Of a stretch of 64,000 nt of DNA, positions 53,995-64,000 are shown one piece after another; position 1 is the first letter of the stretch, and every line of letters begins with the position of its first letter. The notes under the pieces were generated by a model. The model was not told the DNA's origin and searched no databases. It worked only from the letters and a program-made list of their open reading frames with translations. The position numbers and the translations under genes were made by a program. The stretch lies in the NCBI GenBank assembly GCA_001510575.1, contig LNGK01000007.1:1482151-1546150 (forward strand), written 5' to 3'. Source of the DNA: Knoxdaviesia capensis (taxonomy: Eukaryota > Ascomycota > Sordariomycetes > Microascales > Gondwanamycetaceae).

Positions 53995-55499
53995 TACAGT
54001 ACTGTACATCCACTATACAGGTACCACCAAGTCCAGCCCAGGGGAAAACACCAATAAAGGGTAGCAGCTGCACCGCCACGCTGTTGTCTCGCCTCCTGTC
54101 ACCGATCCGCAGCTATAAGTAGTACATCTTCCTCTACTGTATAGATATGTTCTACAGTAGACTGTTGAGGGTGAGCATATAACCCGAACACCACCCTTTT
54201 TTTTCGCCAAACACGCACACGCCAAGCGGCCGACTTGGCTCGTTTCTGCTTGTCCTGTCCTCCCCCAGCACATGATCCCGCCCGCCTATCACGACTCGTG
54301 GATGTGCAGCGTGGGGGGGCGTGTGTGTGTGTGTGTTTACCAGCAAAGCTCAAGAAAAGCAAGAGACGAACGGCTGACAGCAACAATCAACTATTGACAC
54401 CTAGCCCGGAAGATCTGGATATGACACAGAGAGACGGTGTACAAAGCAGCACTAGCCCGTAGATGCAGAGAACAGAGCAGGCAAACGCAAACAGCTGGAG
54501 TGCACTTCCCGTGGCTGTGGGCCAGCCTGTCATATCATGCACAAGCGGCCGGGATCATTCCTGACCTTCCTCCTTCCTCTCTGTCTAATGCTTCTGGTGT
54601 TTGTATCCCTACCATATAAGCCTGGCATGTGGGAGGATGCTCATCACCAGAGGTCCCGCGCCTTACTCGCTTGACATGGTTCCCAGCACGGCACAGAAGA
54701 GAACAGAAGGAAGGGGAACAAAGACGAACACGCCACGCAACACTTCCTCCCTCTCACGGATCGCCAGTAAAAAAAAAGTACTACTCTGGGTTGATCCCGT
54801 CCCGGACCTACTGAACTATCACAGGCCCCACGTGGGCGTGGGATGACGAGTGCGGTGAGAGAGAGCGATCAACGGAAACGCGCGAGACACACTTCGGCAG
54901 GAAGAGTGCAGGCAAACAAGAGCGAGGGAGGACGAGAGGTCAAGATAAGAAAACCTGCCAGGCAGAGCCGCATATGCATGATGAGCGCAGGGCACAACAA
55001 GCAACAAAGCAAACGAAGAAAAGAAAAGAAAAGGGGGTGAGAGGCGAAGAGAAAACGAGGCCCCCCCCCTCCCCCCCGGTCCGTCTAAACATCCCGTGTC
55101 GGCCTGGACCATTTCTCTCTTCCTTTCTTTCCTTTTTGTCAGGAAGGGGGAGGGGTGTAGGTGTGGATGGATGCACACACATACAGTATACAGTACAGTA
55201 TAATACAGAACTTACAGTATAGTATATATCCTTACAGGTTAAGATTGGGTCCCGACCAGACACCCGGGACCGACGCCTCAACGTTTGGTCCCAATTTTAC
55301 AGCGACACGGGTTTGCTTGGCTATAATAACTTCCCGACGGACATGGGGTGTGGTTGTCTGCTTGATGCTTCGCCCCATTCTTCGCACCCAGGATTCTCAG
55401 CAGGCCCAGCCAGCCCAAGATTCAGTCGGGGGGTTCAACCCGCCAACACCAGGTTGGAAGGCTCCTCACCCATGGCCAGACATCCAGTGCAGTACTGTA
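53995..55499. repeat. Dense cluster of TACTGTA/TACAGTA heptamers
   Basis: Nine heptamers by direct reading: starts at 53995, 54000, 54135, 54153, 55182, 55189, 55194, 55213 and 55493. Four fall within 38 bp at 55182-55219, and 53995-54006 contains both orientations. This is the richest stretch in the window. Confidence 0.8.
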
Positions 55500-55722
55500 G
55501 GCGTGACTCGCTGTCGGTACCAGACTCACTTCCCACGGTCTCCCAGGCTACCACCGACGGAGGCACGGTACCCGGAGTATTCCAGAGTCCCGTGGGCGGT
55601 CGTAAGCCCGTTCTGGATCTCGCGGATCTCTGGGCCGCTGGCGCGTCTGGTTGACGCCCAGTCTGTCTCCCCAGTTTCTCTCTCTCTCGCTCTACCCTGT
55701 TGGGGCCATCAGTCCCTGTCCT

Positions 55723-55724
<2 letters not shown>

Positions 55725-55771
<47 letters not shown>
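55725..55771 (+). repeat. T47 homopolymer at the edge of an assembly gap
   Basis: About 47 consecutive T residues immediately before the N run. A second T-run lies just after it (about 55881-55893). The true length is uncertain. Confidence 0.85.
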
Positions 55772-55772
55772 C

Positions 55773-55870
55773 NNNNNNNNNNNNNNNNNNNNNNNNNNNN
55801 NNNNNNNNNNNNNNNNNNNNNNNNNNNNNNNNNNNNNNNNNNNNNNNNNNNNNNNNNNNNNNNNNNNNNN
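55773..55870. other. Assembly gap of 98 N between T-runs
   Basis: The flanks are T-rich on both sides, so the unresolved sequence is probably low complexity. Translations that cross it are not meaningful. Confidence 0.95.
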
Positions 55871-57557
55871 CCTTTTCCTTTTTTTTTTTTTTTGTTTGTC
55901 TGTCTCTCCCACCACCGGCCATGCCGCGTGCTATTTTGTTCGATGCCGTGCAGTACATGTCTATATGTGTCACTTCGCCATCGCAGCCGGCCTCACCAAC
56001 GCTCCTTTGTGTCTCGTCTCGCTCCAGCGTCCAGGCCGCCCCGTGGGTGGGGAAGAGACACATCCAGACGGAACACACGGAAGCAGAGCAAGAGAGCGTG
56101 TCACATGGCGGTGCATACCCATCCCCCCCGAATCCCAGCACAACCACCCATCCAGACCACGTTGTTGGGTGAATGGCGGCCTGGCGCGGCCCCTAAACCT
56201 TCTCCCCTCCCCCGGACGGACATGGCTAAGCACGGTGAGACAGAGAGACGGTCAAGAGAAACGCAGGAAGAAAAGATTCCAGGCCCTTGGAAAGGCGACC
56301 TGAGTTGCTACTGACTAGCAGATTATGTCCAGGTGACAATGCCAAACCCCCCCGTGGATCGTGAAGTCCGGACGTGGTGGTGTCTGTCCTGCTCGACTGT
56401 CATTTCCCACCCACACACACGCACACTATCCATTCAATCTTCACAATAGGCGAGCGGCGTCTGCTTGGCAGCCGCAGCCAAGAGCCAAGGCCCCGGCGGC
56501 TGTTTGTGAGTACCGGGGGGGGGGTTTTGCTATGTCTATGCCCCAACTCTGGTGATACTGGTCAACCTATCTTAACTACCCTGGCAAGTGGGAAGGAAAG
56601 TGGACGCGTGCTGTCTTACTATCACATATCACCTTCACAACAGCCTCCGCCTCACCAAACAACCCACACAGCTACGGTATCTCGGTATGGCCGTCGAGTC
56701 TTTCACACGCACAAGTTCCCATCCTTTCGAGTGACTGGCCTCAAAAGATTCGAAGCATCCGTTCACACAAATAATTGAAAAGGGGGCACCGAATACGTGC
56801 AAGGGGACGCACGAACAGGCACGGGTTTCCGCCCTTATCTCAGCTCCATGCACCCCCCCAGGCCAAAACGAAAGTTCACCTCGTGTCTTGACTGGATCCC
56901 TATACTAGGATAATAAATAAGAAAGAAAAGGAAGCAGAAGAAGAAGGAATTCAAGAAAAGTGATCGGCGAGATCCTCTTATTACCGCCCCCTCCTATAAC
57001 AAGAGGATGACTCTTCCTCCTCCCACCCCTGGAATGAAGGAAAAACTTTTCTCTCTGTCGTTGCTAATTCCCCCCCTCCCCCTTTCACGGAGACCACCAT
57101 CCCATCCACACGTCAGAAAAAGTCTGAGAGAGCGCGATAGACACGGGGTTCTGCGGAAAGGGAGCACAAGAGAGCGAGAAGGGAGAGTGAACTATTGATG
57201 CACGAGCCCGCCCTTCCTCAACCCACAGGAGGAGCGGAAAATTCCTCAGTCCTCGTACTGGAATTCCCGTGCTGGGTTTGGCCGACATATGTGGCGTGCA
57301 TCGCCGGTAGATAAAAATAGCCATGACGATGATATTTTGGTGCGGTCGTTGCAAAAGGTCGAGCATGTGAGCGCAGTGTCTAGCACAGGACCACATAGCT
57401 GAGATCTGGAGAACAGATGGAAAAATGGGAAAAAACGTCCTTGTAGACACCAACTCTAAGCTTCACCGCACAGCACACCTGACGTTTCGACGTGAGACTC
57501 CTCGTGGAGAAGGCCCGGTCCGTCGTCTATCAACCGTTGCGACGATCACCGGTGTCC

Positions 57558-57682
57558 AAACCCTAACCCGAAGGACGCAGCCCAGCAGGAATCGACCCAA
57601 CCCTAACAAACCAGGACAGACCCTAATACCCAAATCGCCGAGGCAGGCATGCGCACGAAGTGGGGGTGCATCCCAACCCTAA
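57558..57682 (+). promoter_or_regulatory. Cluster of telomere-like boxes upstream of sterol acyltransferase
   Basis: Four CCCTAA-type motifs within 125 bp: AAACCCTAA at 57558-57566, AACCCTAAC at 57599-57607, CCCTAATA near 57620 and AACCCTAAC at 57674-57682. They lie 760-890 bp upstream of the acyltransferase start. In other eukaryotes such boxes bind Myb-type telomere-repeat factors; a role here is inferred. Confidence 0.5.
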
Positions 57683-58443
57683 CGCGCAAGGGTTGCTGCC
57701 AACACGGAAACATCGGCAACGACAAGGGTGGTGGACGATCCCCAAGCAAAAGCGACCGGTCGACGGATTTTCAACCACAAAACCGCCTTGTCCGGGCACC
57801 TATACGAGTACGACGCCATACGTACACAAACTGTCGAAGCTTTTCGCTTTGCTCGGATAAGCTGGAAACGAGACGAAGCTGTTTCGCAGAAGAGAGAAAC
57901 CAGATCCCGTGGACCCCAAAAACAGGCGAGCGTCGACTGGGTGGTGTCATCGTCATCATCATCATCATCGTTCATCAGCATCATCTCGAAAGTCCGCAGC
58001 AGCAGCCATCGAGCCCGCTTCGCCTCACATTCTCTCTCTCTCTCGCTCTTTTTCTTTTCGCTTCTTGTCTTGCTCTCTCTCTTTTTTTTATAATTTTTCT
58101 ATTCTCTCCCAGTCTTTTTTTCACTTCGTGGCTGCGTGGCTTCGAACACACCCCTTTTTTATCGTGGACTTGTTATCTTTCTTTCTCAGGGTTTGAGCCA
58201 GGCTCGTCCACTTTGGGTGTGGTGTGTGTGTGTGTGTGTCGCCACTCTCTGCCCAGGAATTGCCGAACCGGCTTCGATATCCCTTCTTTCCGTCTCCGCA
58301 TCTCCGTGTTGTGTCCTCTTCTCGACTGTCTCTCGAAAATATCCCATCCATTCCTCGGGCCGGTCACCCTGTACTGTACTCCAACACTCCTCGACAAAAC
58401 CTCCAAAACAAAGAACAAACACTCCTTCTTATCGCGCTCCACA

Positions 58444-60717
58444 ATGTCCGCCGAAGGCCTCCGAGCCCGGTCGCAGAAGCCGCAGCGGCAGGCCGCCGTG
58501 GCCCGCCTTCTCGGCGGCCTGTCGCCGGCGGCGTCGTCGGCGGCGTCGCTGGCTGTCGACAATGCCGCGACTGCAAGCGGCATGACCAGGTGAGTTGTTG
58601 TTGAAGTTTCTGCTTCGGCCAACGCTACAGGTGGTGGACAGTGTTCGCAGACCTGGAGAGAGACGAAAAACCCCCCTCCGGGTATCCCGTTCTTATCAAC
58701 GACCTCGAAGGACCCCGGCCTGAAGACTAACCCACCACTCGCTTCCACTCCCCTCCTCCAGCGGCCGCTCCACGCCGGTCCCCGACAACGCGCCCCCCTC
58801 GGTCAAGTCCCTCTCGTCGGCCCGCAAACAAGCCCGCGCCGAGCAGCGCCGCCGCCTCTTCCCCACCATCGAGTTCTCATCCCGCGTGTCGCACTTCGAC
58901 TCGACCTCCGACTACCGCGACTTCCACGGTTTCTTCAACCTATTCTGGATCGGCCTCGCCATCATGGCCATCACCAGCATGCTGCGCAACATCAAGGACA
59001 CCGGCCACCCGTTCCGCCTGCACATCTGGACGCTCTTCACCCACAAGGTGTGGCACCTCGCCGTGTCCGACTTCCTGATGGTTGCCACCACCGCCGTCGC
59101 CGTGCCGCTGCACTGGCTGTTCCGCGCCGCCGCGCCCGGCTCCTTCTTCACCTGGGCCCGCGGCGGCGTCGCCGTGCAGAGCGTGTACCAGCTGTCGTGG
59201 CTCGCCTTCTGGATCGCCGTCCCCTTCGTCTTCGACTGGCCGTGGACCGCCCAGGTGTTCCTGCTGCTGCACACCATGGTGTTGCTCATGAAAATGCACT
59301 CGTACGCCTTCTACAACGGCCACCTCAGCGAGACCGAGAAGCGCCTGCGCGCCCTCGACAACCCGTCGACCGCCTCCAAGGCCCCCGCCTACATCTACCC
59401 TAGCCCGGAGAGCGTGGCGCCGCCGGCCAAGGCCAAGAAGTCGCGCGGCAGCAGCGGCAGCAGCAACAGCAAGAAGGCGTCCGCCACCGTCACCGTCACC
59501 GCCACCGCCACCGCCACCGCCGCCGCCGCCAACCGCCCTCGCAAGGCCTCGCGCTCGCGCATCGGCGCCGGCTCGTCCAACGACGAGAAGGACAGCGGCC
59601 CGGACGACGGCCTGCACCGGCTGGCCGCCGTGGCTAACGGCGCACGCGCGGCCTCGCGCCGCTCCGCCGACGAGGCCGACGGCGACGGCGACGACGACCA
59701 CGCCGTGTCGCAGCTGCGCGACGACCTGGCGCGCGAGCTGACCAGCCCCATGGGCAACGTCACCTACCCGGCCAACCTGACGTGGGCCAACTACGCCGAC
59801 TACACCCTGTGCCCGACGCTGTGCTACGAACTCGAGTACCCGCGCACCGCCGCCATCAACTGGCCCAAGCTGCTCTCCAAGGTGGCCGCCACCTTTGGCT
59901 GCATCTTCCTGCTGACCGTCGTGTCGGAGGAGTTCATCCTGCCGGTGCTGGTCGATGCCGAGGAGCGGCTCGACCGCGTGCGCGCGCTCTCCTCGGCCGC
60001 TGCGTCGGCGTCTGCCGCGGCCGCTACCACCACCGCGGCCAACCCGTACGCCGCGGCCGCCTCGGCCGCCGCCAACGCCACGCTCGCCCGCCTGGTCGAC
60101 ACCACGCCGATGCACTACTCGGCCACCGCCGAGACGCTGCTCATCCTCGCCGAGACCATGTCGTGGCTGCTGTTCCCGTTCATGATGACCTTCCTGCTCG
60201 TGTTCCTGGTGATCTTCGAGTACGTGCTCGGCGCCTTTGCCGAGATCACGCACTTTGCCGACCGCCACTTCTACTCCGACTGGTGGAACTCGACCGACTG
60301 GATGGAGTTCTCGCGCGAGTGGAACGTGCCCGTGTACAGCTTCCTGCGCCGCCACGTGTACGGCGCCAGCCGCCCGCACACCGGCAAGGGCTTTGCCACC
60401 GTGCTGACCTTCCTGATCAGCGCCGCCGGCCACGAGATTGTCATGGGCTGCATCACCAAGAAGCTGCGCGGCTACGGCTTCATCTGCCAGATGATGCAGC
60501 TGCCGCTGTTTGCCCTGCAGCGCACGCCGTGGGTGCGCGGCCGGGAGACCCTGAACAATGTGTTTTTCTGGTGCTCCATGATTATGGGCTTGAGCTTGGT
60601 GAGTTTCTTGTCTCCCTGTGTGCTGCCTGCTTCTTATGCTGTCATCTGTTGACCCCCCCGCCCGGCTAACCATTGCTCTGTTCTGTGTAGATATGCTCGC
60701 TCTATGTCCTCGTATAA
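58444..60717 (+). CDS. Sterol O-acyltransferase (ARE1/ARE2 type, MBOAT family)
   Basis: Three exons, 58444-58589, 58762-60598 and 60691-60717 (27 nt), encode 669 aa ending in ICSLYVLV. The enzyme esterifies ergosterol and related sterols with acyl-CoA in the ER membrane for storage in lipid droplets. A Ser/Ala-rich cytosolic N-terminus precedes about eight hydrophobic helices starting near residue 95. The signature FYSDWWN (552-558) and the catalytic histidine in SAAGHE (H606) are both present, and the length is close to yeast Are2 (642 aa). Two low-complexity insertions (a VTVTATATA-type run plus an acidic stretch near 280-350, and an Ala-rich run near 470) sit between helices and are probably lineage-specific. 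A TACTGTA heptamer lies 66 bp upstream of the ATG. The gene converges on the J-protein gene. Confidence 0.93.
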
Positions 60718-60718
60718 G

Positions 60719-60765
<47 letters not shown>

Positions 60766-62076
60766 GCCGCCTCTCTTCCTTCCATCGACCGGCTTGCTCA
60801 ACCGACTCTCCATGAACCCTCCAGCCGCATATCTCATATTCTCTCCTGCATCTCCTTTGTATCCTGCCCTCCCGGGTCTTACACCTTCCGACCTCACACC
60901 ACCGGCACGGCATTGCTCTCCGCATCCCTACCTATTAGTGTGCACCGTACCTCTCTGATCACCACCACTGTTACCAACTACACCCCACGGCTCCTCCTGT
61001 CTGTACTGCATTCCCCGGCTTTCTGGTTTCTTTTGTTGCGTCTCCACCCACACGCTCGTTCACACAACATCCACATCCACACACACCTTCCACTGATCGA
61101 ATTGATACCAACTGGCTGGCTGTCTTTCACAATCGCCACATACCATACATCCCGCTACACACATACTTGCTGCTGCTTCCCGGCTCTTTGCCCTGCTTAA
61201 ACTTAATGCATCCTTTTTCTTTTTCATTCTTGTTTCTATCTGTTAGTCTAAAACGCCACATGTACAAAATACACACACTCACTGATTGATATCATCACAC
61301 TCCTCCATTGTGCCTCATCTCATCTCCATGTGATTCGTAGTAGCCCGAGTAGCTAACGCCGTGGTCTTGACACACAATCACGGGATCATCTGGTTCATTG
61401 GTACATCCTCAATTGAAATGTTGGGAACTATCATATCATAAGAACAACGCATAGAAAAAAAAGATTAAGACTTCAGAATGCCCCAAGTCCCCCCGGAAGT
61501 CCCCAACCTAAAGATAAAAAACCCGAGGTTTCCAATTCATCTCCAAGACAAAAAAAAAAAAAAAGCATCCAGGCCAAGGGACCCCGAGTGTCCCACCCAT
61601 CAATCAAAGTCCACCCCCGTCCGGTTAACTTTCCAGGAAGCGGGGGAGGTGTTATCAAATCCACCAGAAAAAAGTATAGTACTCGAAGAACAAGAAAAAA
61701 AAAACGAAAAAAAAAAAACCAAACACACACGTAATAGAACACAGCAGAGAGAACAAACTCCAGCGGAAGGAAAAAAAAACAACTGATGTCACCCTCAGAC
61801 AAAAATGTGTAATGGGGACAGACGTTGATCAAGATATAGAGGTATAGATATCGCGGGAACAGTCTTGGCCGACTTGCCCGTATGCAAGGTGGGGAGGACT
61901 CAGCGTTCAAGAAAACAGCAAAGAAACAATTAAAAAAAATAAACAAAACCGAGAAAAAAGATTAGACCTCCGATAAATATGAAAAAAAGGGAATATAGTC
62001 CGTAAAAAAAAAAAAAAAGGCATTATACATGTGCGCTTGCAGATCATGGAACGTTCGTTCATGTGTGGAGACATTC
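60718..62076. other. Convergent intergenic region, 3' ends of acyltransferase and J-protein
   Basis: It contains the (CT)20 tract, C/T-rich DNA to about 61.2 kb and an A-rich stretch (61.45-62.03 kb) that would be the 3' UTR side of the minus-strand gene. No other gene is supported. Confidence 0.6.
60722..60762 (+). repeat. (CT)20 repeat just after the acyltransferase stop
   Basis: The repeat begins 5 bases after the TAA at 60715-60717, so it lies in the 3' UTR. The matching reverse-strand frame reads as alternating Arg/Glu and is not a gene. Confidence 0.95.
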
Positions 62077-63771
62077 TCAGTACGCCACCGGAGACCGTGC
62101 ATAGTTGCCGAACTGGACGTCATCATCGGTGAACGCCTGCGACTGGTTGACCCGGCCGGCCCAGGGCTGTGCCTGGTAGTAGCTGCCGCCCTCGGCCACG
62201 TAGTCACGCTCCGGAGAGTGTCGGTACGTGGCGTGGCCTTCCTTGAGGACATACGCCACGCGGCGGCGGTTTCCACCAGCCGGGTAGGCCACGCCCGTGT
62301 CAGCCGGCGGAGCCTGGTGATGATGGCGGTGGGAGCGGCGGCGTGTTTCGCCGTCCGACTCGTCGCCATCACTCATCGAGTTCGTTTGCTGCGCCAACCG
62401 CGAACGGCTGCGTGCCGAGTGAATCGGGAGCTCGCCGTGGAAGGTCGCCGCGCGAGGCATGCTGGGAGGCACGGCCGTGCGACCCTCATGGAATGTCTGC
62501 GAGCGCATTCCGCGAGACGAGAGAGGCTCGGGCGTGCCATAGCTGCCCGACATGGTGTACACCGGCGGTCCACTTTCGTCGATAATCACTTCCGGGATAT
62601 CGCGCGAATGCGACTTCTTGTGAGGGATCTTGTCCTTCACAGGGATCGGGTCAAAGGACGACCGGCGGGGACGCGCAGATGAGCGACGAACATCATCGTC
62701 ATCGTCGGCCGGGCTGAAGGGAGCGTCTCTTGGCGGAGGCGGAGTGGGAGCAGCAGGGCTGTGGAGGTGGTCGAAAGAGTCGGCACCCCGGGAAGACCGC
62801 GGCGAATGGGTTGAGTTCTTCGCCATCATGTACCTTACAGCCTCGTCTATCTTCTGCTTCACCGCCGGGATCTGGACATCATCGTCGGGAGGCAATGAAC
62901 GCTCCCGCGTCTTATCCTTGTCCCGGCGTTTCTTCTCAGACCTGGGCGTGGAAGTCTCCTCCTCTTCAGTCACCACCTCCGCAGCCTGGGGGTTGCTGAA
63001 GCGATGCTGCTTCTTGTCCTCCAACTGGCTCTTGCGCTCCTTGTCGGCCTTCTTCTCCGCCCGCTTGCGTTCAGCTCGACGGGCGGCACGCTCCTGTTCG
63101 CGCTCAATCTCACGCTCACGCTCGCGCTGCTCACGCTCGCGTTCACGCTCCCAGTCCCGTTCTCGCTGCTCCCGCTTTTGTTGGTCACGCATCTCATTCA
63201 ACGCATCTTCCTCATCGCGCAGCTTTTGTCGGCGACGGCGATCGCGCTCGTCATCCTTCTTGGATGAGGACTTTTCCGACTTCTCGGACTTTTCCTTCTC
63301 GTAGCTCGCGGACTTGCGAGCGCTGCGCGATTCAATCTTGGTGTCCACGTAGACGTACTCAGCGCGGGGAGATGAAAACTGCTGCGCATATCGCGATGAA
63401 CTGCTTTGTGGCGACGGAGTGGCATTGAAGGAAGCCGAACGCGACTCGGGCATGCGTACATCGAAATGACGAGACGGCTGGGGGGTTCGAGGAGCTGACG
63501 TGTTGGGGAGGTTCTTGTTCAGCTGGTTTCGGTACTCGGCGAGCTTCACCTGTTCGTCATATTTGAGTTTTCGGCGTTCGTCGTTAAGGAGTTCGTATGC
63601 CTGTTGCAGGCTTTGGAATTCTTCAAGCTTTTCGGTTTTCCTAGACTCATCGAGGACCTTATCGGGATGACAAGTAAGGACCTTTTTCCGATACGCAGTT
63701 TTGATATCGGAGGCTGTGGCGTCTTTGGAGACTCCAATGATCTTGTATGGGTCTGGGGGAAGATTCGTCAT
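62077..63771 (-). CDS. J-domain (DnaJ-type) co-chaperone, single exon
   Basis: An uninterrupted frame of 564 aa. Residues 8-75 form a J domain with YKIIGVSKDATASDIKTAY and the essential HPD triad (H35-P36-D37), which stimulates the ATPase of an Hsp70 partner. There is no Gly/Phe-rich region or zinc finger, so it is a class C J-protein. The rest is disordered: a Ser/Pro-rich part, a highly charged Arg/Glu helix (about 165-265) likely to form a coiled coil or single alpha-helix, then a Ser/Arg-rich tail with many SP sites. No signal peptide or membrane helix is visible, so a cytosolic or nuclear location is likely. Arg/Glu-rich segments occur in splicing-associated proteins, but this one cannot be assigned. 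The start is set by the only Met before the J domain. Confidence 0.9.
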   Translation of the reverse strand: MTNLPPDPYKIIGVSKDATASDIKTAYRKKVLTCHPDKVLDESRKTEKLEEFQSLQQAYELLNDERRKLKYDEQVKLAEYRNQLNKNLPNTSAPRTPQPSRHFDVRMPESRSASFNATPSPQSSSSRYAQQFSSPRAEYVYVDTKIESRSARKSASYEKEKSEKSEKSSSKKDDERDRRRRQKLRDEEDALNEMRDQQKREQRERDWEREREREQREREREIEREQERAARRAERKRAEKKADKERKSQLEDKKQHRFSNPQAAEVVTEEEETSTPRSEKKRRDKDKTRERSLPPDDDVQIPAVKQKIDEAVRYMMAKNSTHSPRSSRGADSFDHLHSPAAPTPPPPRDAPFSPADDDDDVRRSSARPRRSSFDPIPVKDKIPHKKSHSRDIPEVIIDESGPPVYTMSGSYGTPEPLSSRGMRSQTFHEGRTAVPPSMPRAATFHGELPIHSARSRSRLAQQTNSMSDGDESDGETRRRSHRHHHQAPPADTGVAYPAGGNRRRVAYVLKEGHATYRHSPERDYVAEGGSYYQAQPWAGRVNQSQAFTDDDVQFGNYARSPVAY

Positions 63772-64000
63772 GGTGTACAGAGGGAGCCAGAATCGCGGTT
63801 GGTGCTGTAGCGAGAGTGTTTGGGAGAAATGAAAGCTCGCGACAGATTTTGGGATTTTGGGAGTTTGGTGCTGATTGAAATTAGCGGAGTCGTCGGAGGG
63901 ATTGGAGGTACTGGAGGGAATCGAGATATATGGCTTCGAAAAAGGCCAGCGAAAGGAAGACTAAAGAAGGATTGAAAATGTGTCGGTAAAGGGAAAAAGA
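63772..64000 (-). promoter_or_regulatory. Upstream region of the J-protein gene, cut by the window edge
   Basis: Only 229 bp of the upstream sequence is present. No TATA box or clear element is seen. Confidence 0.4.

Larger units (their letters stand above)
51267..58443. other. Intergenic region between the membrane protein and sterol acyltransferase
   Basis: Both flanking genes are transcribed away from this 7.2-kb block. No gene is supported. It contains A/G-rich DNA just upstream of the membrane protein, a (TA)n run near 51.9 kb, CT repeats at 52227-52245 and 52424-52444, GT and GA tracts near 53.4 and 53.8 kb, a dense group of TACTGTA/TACAGTA heptamers (53.0-55.5 kb), a T47 run with a 98-base assembly gap, and telomere-like boxes at 57558-57682. 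The last 400 bp before the acyltransferase are T/C-rich. Confidence 0.6.

Overview
The window comes from the nuclear genome of a filamentous ascomycete, most likely a sordariomycete. The evidence is short GT..AG introns, strong C/G preference at third codon positions, and proteins of fungal type: a glycogenin with a long low-complexity tail, a fungal HRD1 and an ARE-type sterol acyltransferase. The species cannot be named from the sequence. Two runs of N (33004-33054 and 55773-55870) and a single N at 32771 all lie in homopolymers, so this is a draft assembly.

Layout. Positions 1 to about 33.7 kb contain no gene that I can support. All reading frames there are short, have no recognisable domain and cross microsatellites. 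The DNA is GC-balanced and rich in (GT)n/(CA)n, (CT)n, A-tracts and G-runs. From 33.7 kb to the end there are six intact genes: an AhpD/carboxymuconolactone decarboxylase-like protein (minus), ERAD ubiquitin ligase HRD1 (plus, divergent from the first), glycogenin (plus), an unrecognised four-helix membrane protein (minus, convergent with glycogenin), sterol O-acyltransferase (plus), and a J-domain protein (minus, convergent with the acyltransferase). The intergenic blocks at 40.3-44.4 kb and 51.3-58.4 kb resemble the gene-free left half.

Gene models were rebuilt by joining exons at GT..AG sites with phase checks. Several coding exons are very short: 24 nt at the start of HRD1, 28 nt in glycogenin and 27 nt at the end of the acyltransferase.

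Function. HRD1 and the sterol acyltransferase both act in the endoplasmic reticulum (quality control and sterol esterification). Glycogenin primes glycogen. The J-protein is an Hsp70 co-chaperone. They form no cluster or operon and look like ordinary housekeeping genes in a sparse neighbourhood. The most unusual content is non-coding: a dispersed 7-mer (TACTGTA/TACAGTA) that often forms larger palindromes and that I found in none of the six coding sequences; phased A-tract arrays; a very short-loop G-quadruplex motif; and telomere-repeat-like boxes between genes.
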